Below, in pieces: positions 56,318-64,000 of a stretch of DNA of 64,000 nucleotides (positions within the stretch are counted from its first letter, which is position 1; each line of letters begins with the position of its first letter). Both the position numbers and the translations under genes were made by a program. The notes beneath the pieces were generated by a model. The model was not told the DNA's origin and did not search any database. It was given only the letters and a program-made list of their open reading frames with translations. The stretch comes from Notolepis coatsorum (Eukaryota > Chordata > Actinopteri > Aulopiformes > Paralepididae): NCBI GenBank assembly GCA_963971535.1, contig OZ020592.1:57479028-57543027 (forward strand), in the 5' to 3' direction.

Positions 56318-56637
56318 AACAGGCATGTGACCTCAAGGTCGCCGGTTTTAATCCCTGAACTGGCTAGGAAAGAATATGGGTGTGGGTGGGTGGAGTGGCC
56401 GAGTAACGCTCTCCCCACTCTTAACAACTACAATTGTAGTGCTCTAGAGCAAGGCACTGAATCCCTACAGTAACTGCTCCAGTGTGTAGCTGTTAAGCTG
56501 CCAGGCAGTAGTAGAAGACTGTTGTTGTACTGGGCAGATCCTACTATGAGTGTGAATGTGTGTAACTGTATGAGTGTGAAGCAGGGCGTGTGTACTCAGT
56601 AAACTCTCTCTGGATAAATAGAGGTTAAGAAAAAAAG
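56318..56637 (+). mobile_element. Diverged V-SINE-like copy in CHAD intron 2
   Basis: Shares GAGCAAGGCACTGAATCCC, GTTGTACTGGGCAG, GTGTGAAGCAGGGCGT and a GATAAATAGAGGTTAAG end with the SINE at 6550-6829. The A box is degraded. Confidence 0.7.
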
Positions 56638-56899
56638 TTTCTAAACAGGATATTACATCACTGACTAGACCCTGCAAGCATCTGTACCAAATGTATCTGC
56701 ATCTCCAGGCCTTATAATTGTATATGCTCTAATGCTAGTGTTATTCATAATAATAATAATTATTATTATTTTTTCTTTATAAATATATATATTATATATA
56801 TCTTTTTACTCTATCCTCATGTTATTATTGTGCAAATGAATGCCCGCCACCCCCCACCCTTTTCTCTTCTGACCCTCATCTTTTGGCGTCTCCCTACAG

Positions 56900-57041
56900 G
56901 TGGATGGACTCAAGCCGCCATCGCCCTGAGGCTGTGTGTTCCTCACCAGCTCAGCACAAAGGAAAGCAGGTTCGAGACAGCACTGCCTTCAGTGGCTGTA
57001 GGAATAAACCAAAGAGAGCGAAGAAGGGTACGCGCCATTGA
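56900..57041 (+). CDS. CHAD: Chondroadherin exon 3: C-cap and basic tail
   Basis: A 142-nt coding stretch after CTCCCTACAG. It reads WMDSSRHRPEAVCSSP through RDSTAFSGCRNKP and ends in the basic tail KRAKKGTRH and TGA. The two cysteines complete the LRR C-cap, and the basic tail matches the heparin-binding C terminus of mammalian CHAD (TKRSKKAGRH). A GT follows the stop after ACAG, suggesting a 3'-UTR intron. Confidence 0.95.
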
Positions 57042-57172
57042 ACAGGTATGTCTGAACGATGACTCGACATTGAACAGGTACGTCTGAACGATGACTCGAC
57101 ATTGAACAGGTACGTCTGAACGATGACTTGACATTGAACAGGTACGTCTGAACGATGACTTGACAGGAAACA
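57036..57172 (+). repeat. 32-bp tandem repeat spanning the CHAD stop codon and a donor site
   Basis: The unit is CATTGAACAGGTACGTCTG then AACGATGACTCGA, about four copies. The first copy contains the CHAD stop codon (TGA of CATTGA) and ACAG/GTATGT; the next copies repeat the ACAG/GTACGT donor-like sequence. Confidence 0.93.
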
Positions 57173-57211
57173 AATCAACTGTAGGCAGGAATTGGACACA
57201 TTTGACTTTCT

Positions 57212-57634
57212 TTTTTTTTTTTATCCACTTTTTCTCCCATTTTCCATATTTTCTCCCATCCCAATTTCGTATCATCCAATTCAACCCTCCCCTGTCACGA
57301 ACGCTGTTTCTTGCCTCCCACAAGCCGGCTGCAATGTGGACTAAGTCATACATAGCACAAGTCCCCTCCGGTACTTGAGGTAACAGCAGTCTCATCTTTT
57401 CACCTGCGCAGCTCGACCTCTCAGTGGCGAGGAGTAACGCGTGGGAGGCTCACGCTGCCCCCGACACTTCCTGATTCTACTGCGCAGGCGCACCAACCGA
57501 CCTGTAGGAGTCGCTGTCCACAACGCCCGATCCCCACCCATCAGTTTCCCACCCCCTAATACGGCCAATGTGTATTAGTACGGACGACCAGCTAAACTGA
57601 AAGCAAATGTGGAGCGTCTCCAGATTTCGTGGCA
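57212..57634 (-). mobile_element. SINE family A copy 7, head shortened
   Basis: It is flanked by a 16-bp target duplication ACACATTTGACTTTCT (57196-57211 and 57635-57650). The body is nearly identical to copies 1 and 2, but the tRNA-like head ends early (CCAGATTTCGTGGC), so the insertion is 5' truncated. Confidence 0.9.
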
Positions 57635-57918
57635 CACATTTGACTTTCTATTGTGGTAGACAAACCTTTCTCGACTGTTCAACTACTGGTAGTTTGAAGT
57701 AACACTCAGCGATGACTCTATTTGCAAGGAAATCATGTCCATTGTGATTTATATTTTTACTCAAAGATCAGGTCATTTCTTTGTGAAGCTGGGCTCAAAA
57801 TTAGGACCTTGGACTGAAATATCCTCACTTAATCCCTTTAGACCTACAACGCCTGCTAATAATGCATTATATAGCCTGTATATACACACAAATATGTTTC
57901 CCGGTTTCAATGGGTTAA

Positions 57919-58589
57919 AGGAACATGCCAACTTTTTGGGAAATTAGCTTATTTGCCATCTACCCTGGTATGGAGTTAGACAAGCAGATACATACCCCTT
58001 TCTTCTCTGTGCTTAGGGAACAGCCGCACTGTTAGCCTAGCTTAGCGTCATTCACTGGAAGTAGGTGTGCCAGTGTAGCCTAGTTCCCAACATTCATGAA
58101 ATACACTCCAAATACAACTCCAAAACTGTCCTGTAAACATGTTGTGACCAGTGTATTTACCACATGGAGAAAAAAAATTAGAATTTTTTGTTTTCTAAGC
58201 AGATATATGCTTTTTTTGCCAAACCACTTTGCCGGGCACTTTTTGCCGAACCATCACCTCAAAAGCCCTGTTGTTTTTTGGAAGAAAAAATCTGCTTAGA
58301 AAACGAAAATGTCTAATTATCTTTTTTTATTTCTCCACATGGTAAATACACGGGTCACAACATGTTTACAGGAAAGTTTTAGAGTTGTATTTGGAGTGTA
58401 TTTCACGATTGTTGGGAACTAGGCTACACTGGCACACCTACTTCCAGTGAATGACGCTAAGCTAGGCTAACAGTGCGGCTGTTCCCTAAGCCTAATGCAT
58501 GCACAGAGAAGAAAAGGGTATGTATCTGCTTGTCTCACTCCAGGGTAGATGGCAAATAAGCTAATTTCCCAAAAAGTTGGCGTGTTCCT
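57919..58589. mobile_element. Kolobok-like foldback MITE, 671 bp, TTAA target duplication
   Basis: AGGAACATGCCAACTTTTTG at the left pairs with CAAAAAGTTGGCGTGTTCCT at the right. The arms extend about 300 bp (through AACATGTTGTGACC/GGTCACAACATGTT-type blocks) around a loop near 58210-58290. TTAA lies at 57915-57918 and 58590-58593. TTAA plus AGG...CCT ends fit the Kolobok superfamily; that assignment is from memory. Confidence 0.88.
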
Positions 58590-58874
58590 TTAAGGTTGAA
58601 GGTGGTTTTGAACCGTTTCAGAATTGGCCTTGCATGGTTTTATTTTAGATTCCTTCCTGCCCTCAGAAAGAACACTCTCCTCTCCTGTCCTCATCTGACC
58701 TTTTCCATGTTGGCCCTGAGCTCCAGTACAGTGTGTTCAGGTCATGGGGTGACTGCTAGACTACTAGCAGTCTGTTTGATTTGAGCTCCAGTACAGTATG
58801 TTCAGGTCATGGGGTGGCTGCTGGCTGGAGAGCAGTCTGTTTAATTTTGCTGCCGTTTCTCTGTCTTTCCACAG

Positions 58875-59126
58875 GAGACACTGGGGGAGAAGCCTGTCCA
58901 GGTGACCGGTTACAGTACACGTACAAAGAAAGCAATGCTAACTAATGCTACTTTAAGACTGTCCTTCTATTCATGTGCCACATTTTCACTAGCATAAAAA
59001 TACCTGCACAAACACATTGACACACACAAACAAGAGACTCTCTCAAGTGCTCTAACGGACAAACAAAGTGGAGAATTTAGTATGAAGTTGTAACGGATGC
59101 AGCATATAGGTAACTACCAAAATAAA
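58875..59126 (+). other. Candidate CHAD 3'-UTR exon
   Basis: TTTCTCTGTCTTTCCACAG at 58856-58874 is a strong acceptor, and the donor after the CHAD stop needs a partner. The first AATAAA after it (59121) lies inside the end of a MITE. Not proven by sequence alone. Confidence 0.35.
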
Positions 59127-60130
59127 GGATCCACTTGAATCATTTGGGGACACAATGTGAAAGCAGATGGGATGCAATTTTCGTAGGTTTAGGGTGGCAT
59201 GTTTTAGATCCAGTCAAACCCTTAGATAGCGAGGTAAACACCAATAAATAAGAAAGTCATTCTGGGTAATTAGCTACATCCAATAATGGATCATCTGTGC
59301 CCAGACGGGAGTGGAACTAATCCCTCCCAGGATGACAATGTTTCCATGCACATTCATATTCCGATATTATAATGGTTACTGGCATTCCGTCAATGAGTTG
59401 GGGCATGTAAACAACATATCCTGTTTACAAAAGGCAAAACACACTCATATCTAGACTGTGAGAAACCCAAAATTGATCACTGGGATATTCTGATATTAGC
59501 CAGGATGCTCATCCAAGACAATCTTCTCATCAAGCAGATGAAAAGCCTTTATTAATGGTGCACTAGGTCGTTTCTTTAGGTAGAGAGTCAGGGAAGTGAA
59601 TAATTTAAGGTATATTTTCATAATTGAATAAACAAACCGTCCTCAGACGAAAATTGGATCCCTGGCTGGAACACTGATTGAAGCTAGAAAACTACCTGAA
59701 AAGTTACCATTTTATTATTGTCGTTTACAAAGGCAGGGCCCGCATTTTAGTTAAACATATTCTAGGCTTACGTTTGGTTCACAGTGTGCCTAAAAACAAT
59801 TTTGTTTTCAGTTATAAGAATTACAGTAAATCTCTTTTGCAGGCTCTGCAAACAAATCCGCCTCCTCCGAAACTGCATAGTGCACCTTTAATTGGCTAGT
59901 TCAATAATAAAAAAGAAAAGTATAAAATAAAGAAAAGTTTCAGCCAAAACTGGCCTCCTCAAGTTTCAAGTTCAAGTTTGTTTATTAATTGTCATAGTAA
60001 AATACAGAATACTTTATCATGAAATGCTTTTTTCTGTATGAGCCCCTGGGAGTGTGCTAGATTCACCCAGACATACTTTTGACATACCTTACAGTAGGCC
60101 AGTGTGTCTTTTATTTTGGTAGTTACCTGT
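59107..60130. mobile_element. MITE with GGTAACTACCAAAATAAA ends, about 1.0 kb
   Basis: The left end TAGGTAACTACCAAAATAAA (59107) pairs with TTTATTTTGGTAGTTACCTG (ending 60129), with TA at the outer flanks as in Tc1/mariner-type elements. It contains the nested MITE 59556-59887 and a (CAAGTTT)-type repeat at 59955-60050. No transposase. Confidence 0.7.
59556..59887. mobile_element. MITE with TTAA target duplication, 332 bp
   Basis: TGGTGCACTAGGTCG at the left and GCATAGTGCACCT at the right are imperfect inverted repeats, directly flanked by TTAA (59552-59555 and 59888-59891). A decayed relative is at 45766-46060. Confidence 0.75.
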
Positions 60131-61027
60131 ACAAAGTATTATGTACATGACAAACATGTATCAATACAAAACATGCCTACAGACAACACAGAAACACACG
60201 CCCCTTTCATCCACGGCCTTTCTTGCACCTCCTGATGCCAACTTTTACACCCTCACCTCTCGGGACCCCCACCGCCGGCTGCCATGGCAACGCCCTGAAT
60301 CCAAAACCCCCAAACAAAAACCTGACAAATGGAACGCTCCCTCTATGCATTGTAAGTCACTCCCTGCTCATCTCGTCTCACTGTGGGAATTTTCTCTCCC
60401 GATGGGAATTTTCTCTCCCAACTAAGAAAACATCCCAGAGGAGTGGGACTATAAAACAAGGACACCGCTTGATGTTAAAATGTACTTGACCCAATCTGTC
60501 TTTGCCGACACCAAAGGTAAACATGACAAATCACAGCATAGACCGAGTGAGGACGTCTTTCCCTAAGAGACAATGAAGCTTAGAAGATGCGGGAGAGCTT
60601 GATTGATGGATCAACGTGAACGAGTAGGAGCAGCGGTGATAAGTTGTGGAAACGTTTTTTAATTGAATCTTTCCTTCAGTGCCCTTTTATGATTTTTATG
60701 CAAATATCATATATCATATATATATATATAAAAGTGGAGTTAGGTCAAACGTCACAGGGGTAGGAATGGTAAAGAATTAAAATACAGGAAAATAATAATC
60801 TTACTTTGTATAGCACAGTTTCAATACCAATTGTAACAATATACTTAATATAATAACAGTATAAAAGAGTAAACAATTTATAACTATAATATCAATACAA
60901 AGAAACACTGTATCAAAGACAAAATAAAAACCAACACAGAACAATACAAACTAAGACCAGGTGGCAAATGTGTTGTGTCCTTAAAGTGAAACTAACTGAA
61001 AATAGAACGTCACTTATGACACACCCA
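60131..61027. other. No gene recognised
   Basis: AT-rich sequence with a short TA microsatellite near 60715-60735. The open frames at 60.1-60.5 kb lack domains. Confidence 0.4.
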
Positions 61028-61590
61028 TGTTCCAGCACACAACCTGTTCCAGCACACATTGACCTGTTCCAGCACACATTAACCTGTTCCAACACACATT
61101 AACCTGTCCCAACACACATTAACCTGTTCCAACACACATCAACCTGTCCCAGCACACATTAACCTGTCCCAGCACACATTAACCTGTCCCAACACACATC
61201 AACCTGTCCCAGCACACATTAACCTGTCCCAGCACACATTAACCTGTTCCAACACACATTAACCTGTTCCAGCACACATTAACCTGTCCCAGCACACATT
61301 AACCTGTCCCAGCACACATTAACCTGTCCTAGCAGCACACATTAACCTGTTCCAACACACATTAACCTGTCCCAGCACACATTAACCTGTCCCAACACAC
61401 ATTGACCTGTCCCAGCACACATTAACCTGTCCCAACACACATTGACCTGTCCCAGCACACATTAACCTGTCCCAACACACATTAACCTGTCCCAGCACAC
61501 ATTAACCTGTCCCAGCACACATTGACCTGTCCCAACACACATTGACCTGTCCCAACACACATTAACCTGTCCCAGCACACATTGACCCAT
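61028..61590. repeat. 20-bp minisatellite, about 28 units
   Basis: Unit CCTGTCCCAGCACACATTAA with variants CCTGTTCC, CAACACAC, ATTGA and ATCAA. One unit near 61326 has a 3-bp insertion (CTAGCAGCACAC). Confidence 0.95.
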
Positions 61591-62878
61591 TACAGGTTAT
61601 AGTGCAGGTCATTGGCTGACTGTCAACCTAGCCACCAAGTTTGAGCCAAATCAGATAAGAAATGCTTGTTGTGGTCATGGACAGACAGATACACGCATAC
61701 ACACCCACAGACACGAGTGATTCAAATACCCCTTGCGCTTGGTTTAACAAAGACAAAACCATTTTGTCAGTGACAGGGCTTTACACCAGTGTGATGTTTT
61801 GATTTGCGGAACAGAGTTATATATCGTATTTGCTTTCGCGTCCCGCTCTGAGCCTTATGAGATACCCCTTATCTCCTATGATACCTATTGTATCTCCAAC
61901 GAAAACAAATACATGCACCCCACCTGTATGGGGCCCCGCCCCTTATGGTGGCACCGCCCATATAACCGTGACTCTGGTCACCAAAACACCCTTCCTCTAT
62001 TTTCGTCCCAGCGTAATGGCTGCGTGCACCATACGTTAACTAGCAGGATGAAAAAGATCAGAGTCATAATGTTGAAAGCTTACCGGAGGTTGCTGGCCCC
62101 TGGCATCTTCGACGCATGTTTTCGGCGACACGACGGGCCTATGTTGATGTTCCTTGTCTAATGACAGCAGATCGAGGTTCAGCTGTACAAGATTGGCTGT
62201 CGGGCCAGCTTGTACTCAGGTAGGCCCTGTGTCTTCAGGCATGGGTATTAGTGTTAGTAATGCTGGTTTGTTTTGTTACACAACCATGTTGTGTGTTGGC
62301 GCCGGGGGCAGGATGGTTTGGTGAACGTTCAGTGCAGGGAACGGTTTCCAAGCTGTCTTGGGCGTACTACTAAACATCTAATGCTATGCTACATGCTATC
62401 GCTAATGCCACATGCTATTGCTACTGCTAACTGCTACGCTGTTCTAATGTCTCCGCCGTGAGATGTTGTCACTTCTCCCTCCTCTTGCCCGGTTCATCAA
62501 TGAAGGTCAGTCGGTAGCTGTTGTGGTTTTTTTTGCTGAGTCCTATTTACCTTTTTTCGGGTAAATGGGTTGACAACAGGGTAGGCCGTGGCTAGGTATC
62601 CTAGCCAGGTATGTTACCTTGTGTTCCGGCGGGGTCTATGGAACGGTGTACCCATCTGGGGCGATGCGTGAGCTTGGCGGTGTAGCAGTAGAGCTATATT
62701 ACTGCAGGATGGGACTTAACGGCGGGTTATGGCTCAGCTGGCTAGTTCCTATCCACATTGGCGTCGGGTAGTGGGGCTATGGGTCCAGCCGACATGGTAA
62801 ACATGTTGCGTGTCTGTGCGCAGGCGTTGTCGATCTGGGTCCCACATCGCCTCACGCTAGGCTGTAGTAGTATAGGGG

Positions 62879-62953
62879 CAGGGCCGCCTGGGAGAAATGT
62901 GAGGCCCTGGGCGAATTTAAACGCGAGGCCCCCCACCCCCTGAGGCGGCCCTG
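62879..62953. repeat. 75-bp mini inverted-repeat element
   Basis: CAGGGCCGCCT and AGGCGGCCCTG are perfect 11-bp terminal inverted repeats, with GAGGCCC doubled inside. It looks like the minimal form of a hAT-type MITE; no clear 8-bp duplication. Confidence 0.6.
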
Positions 62954-63571
62954 TGTAGTGGGCTATTGTTTCGTTCTGTCACTCTGCTATGAGAAGGTCT
63001 GTCTTGCTACAGTTTTCTCTCCTCTCAACCATTCATACTGACGGTCAATCGGTATACTGGGGGAGTAGTGCAGGGGGGGGCTTTGTTTACCTTTTTTGGT
63101 AAATGGGCTAAGCTAGGGCTGGTGTGCTGTTGTGAATATTTTGAATGAAGGCGGGACTAGTTTGCTCTGGTCCGCCTCCCCTTAACGTTGTGTGTATGGG
63201 TTTGCTCATTCTACAGTATTTTGTGGTTTAGTTCTTTTATTCATTTAACCCTTTCATGGTGCACACCACAGTGGAGGTTGCTGTTTGCAACCACCACTGG
63301 TGCTCCGTGTTAACATCAGTCCTTTGTTTTTGACATATTGAAACAGTGCCCCGCCCGGCCGACGCCATGGGTGGGTCAGCCTGTCGAGTGGCTGGTGGGC
63401 TGTTAAAGCTTGTATCGCCACGGTATGGAATTGGCAACGATTAGAACTGTGTTCGAATGGCTGTTTTTGTCTATTAAAAAAATGGTGTCTGGTGGCGGGG
63501 CCTTGAGGGCCAGCCGACGTCGACACATCGCGCGAGGTTGTTGACGTTATTAGCTTTGACCCAGCCGCAAG

Positions 63572-63940
63572 CTATAACCGCTCAGGGTTCCCCTCTCTGC
63601 AGGGGATTTTGGTCTTCTGCTGGAGCGCGGGCGGTATTGTTCTAGGCCCTACACCGCCCTCACACCGCGCAGCCAGAAGAGGAGAGCACGGCCTCGTCAG
63701 CGGCGATGACGAGGCCCTCGACAGGCGGCCATGTTTTCCCCCGCCGGAGGTATCCTGGGCGTTGATTCGACAGGTGTCCACAAGGCCGACAGCCTTGGGG
63801 GCCGAGGGATCGGCCATGTAGGATGGGTTCGGCTTGAACAAACAAGCCGTCACCGTCCTGCCGCGAGCAGCCCGCTCTCCGATCACTCCCTTCCCCAACA
63901 CCAGCGGAAAAAGTGGGCTCTGATTGTTTCCTTTGGCTGC
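63572..63940 (-). CDS. Open frame of unknown origin in GC-rich end
   Basis: A minus-strand frame open from about 63940 (or further right) to a stop at 63572. It contains SPLFPLVLGKGVIGERAARG, ADPSAPKAVGLVDTCRINAQ and GGVGPRTIPPALQQKTKIPC. I do not recognise a domain. The composition (Arg, Pro, Gly rich) and setting fit a degenerate repetitive-element frame more than a host exon. Confidence 0.25.
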   Translation of the reverse strand, partial: AAKGNNQSPLFPLVLGKGVIGERAARGRTVTACLFKPNPSYMADPSAPKAVGLVDTCRINAQDTSGGGKHGRLSRASSSPLTRPCSPLLAARCEGGVGPRTIPPALQQKTKIPCREGNPERL

Positions 63941-64000
63941 GGGCCGCGTGCCTTCGTTGATGCGCGGGCGGCCCCCCTTTCGCTTCTCATGGGGACAGGG

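Larger units (their letters stand above)
61591..64000. other. Unclassified, increasingly GC-rich region with a diverged duplication
   Basis: Two diverged copies of a segment lie about 530 bp apart: GGTCAGTCGGTA near 62505 and GGTCAATCGGTA near 63044, each followed by TTTACCTTTTTT(CG)GGTAAATGGG (62546 and 63088). Earlier, GCTAATGC-type degenerate repeats occur at 62380-62445. The last 450 bp are CpG-rich. The organisation suggests a repetitive element entering from the right edge, but I cannot name it. Confidence 0.4.

Noticed and set aside
61028-61590. CRISPR-like regular array
   Set aside because: The units are directly adjacent without unique spacers and the genome is a vertebrate; it is a minisatellite.
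44472-64000. Upstream ACSF2 exons
   Set aside because: I looked on the minus strand for the expected large-domain motifs and saw none; they probably lie to the right of the window.

Overview
The window is a piece of teleost fish nuclear genome. Evidence: two vertebrate protein-coding genes split by GT-AG introns, and dense teleost-type repeats (tRNA-headed SINEs, L2/L1/Rex-like LINEs, Ty3/Gypsy and BEL/Pao LTR elements, hAT- and Kolobok-like DNA transposons and foldback MITEs). I cannot name the species.

Host genes. The minus strand carries the last six coding exons (633 nt, 210 codons plus stop) of ACSF2, a mitochondrial acyl-CoA synthetase: 44364-44471, 43731-43882, 39939-40080, 34239-34349, 31790-31858 and 23268-23318. 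The reading phase is intact across every junction. The earlier exons are not visible and should lie right of 64 kb. The plus strand carries a complete chondroadherin gene (CHAD) in three coding exons (50263-51045, 56117-56280, 56900-57041; 362 aa). CHAD therefore lies antisense in an upstream ACSF2 intron, the arrangement known in mammals.

Layout. 1-5554: the 5' end of a minus-strand Ty3/Gypsy element (1.8-kb LTR, gag, pol running off the left edge). 5.6-9.9 kb: a SINE, small tandem repeats and unclassified DNA. 9.9-12.7 kb: a minisatellite of 33/36-bp units. 13324-13903: a complete TRIM-like mini-LTR element. 17.5-22.5 kb: a LINE broken by a hAT element that is itself broken by an L1 fragment, plus a SINE and a second LINE fragment. 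23.3-31.8 kb: last ACSF2 intron, occupied by a 7.2-kb defective BEL/Pao element inside a foldback MITE; the BEL gag is split by a SINE that is split by a hAT-like element. 34.9-39.9 kb: another ACSF2 intron holding a LINE split by a SINE and by an L2 LINE that has its own SINE. 40-49 kb: further ACSF2 introns with hAT MITEs and a 35-bp tandem repeat. 50-59 kb: CHAD. 59-64 kb: nested MITEs, a 20-bp minisatellite and a GC-rich unclassified end.

Main observations. (1) Three splice junctions have local duplicates of the exon-intron boundary: the CHAD exon 2 acceptor is triplicated at 49-bp spacing, the donor after the CHAD stop codon sits in a 32-bp tandem repeat, and the 3' boundary of one ACSF2 exon has two extra tandem copies 5 kb away. 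(2) The TRIM-like element has only 50 bp between its 265-bp LTRs, and each LTR holds A-box and B-box-like RNA polymerase III motifs at tRNA spacing. (3) Target-site duplications allow the order of many nested insertions to be read directly. (4) A 276-bp-arm palindrome spans the BEL 5' junction. (5) The Gypsy gag ends in a GGGAAAC slippery heptamer abutting its stop codon. I found no wholly new gene system; the splice-junction duplications and the TRIM element are the best candidates for something undescribed.
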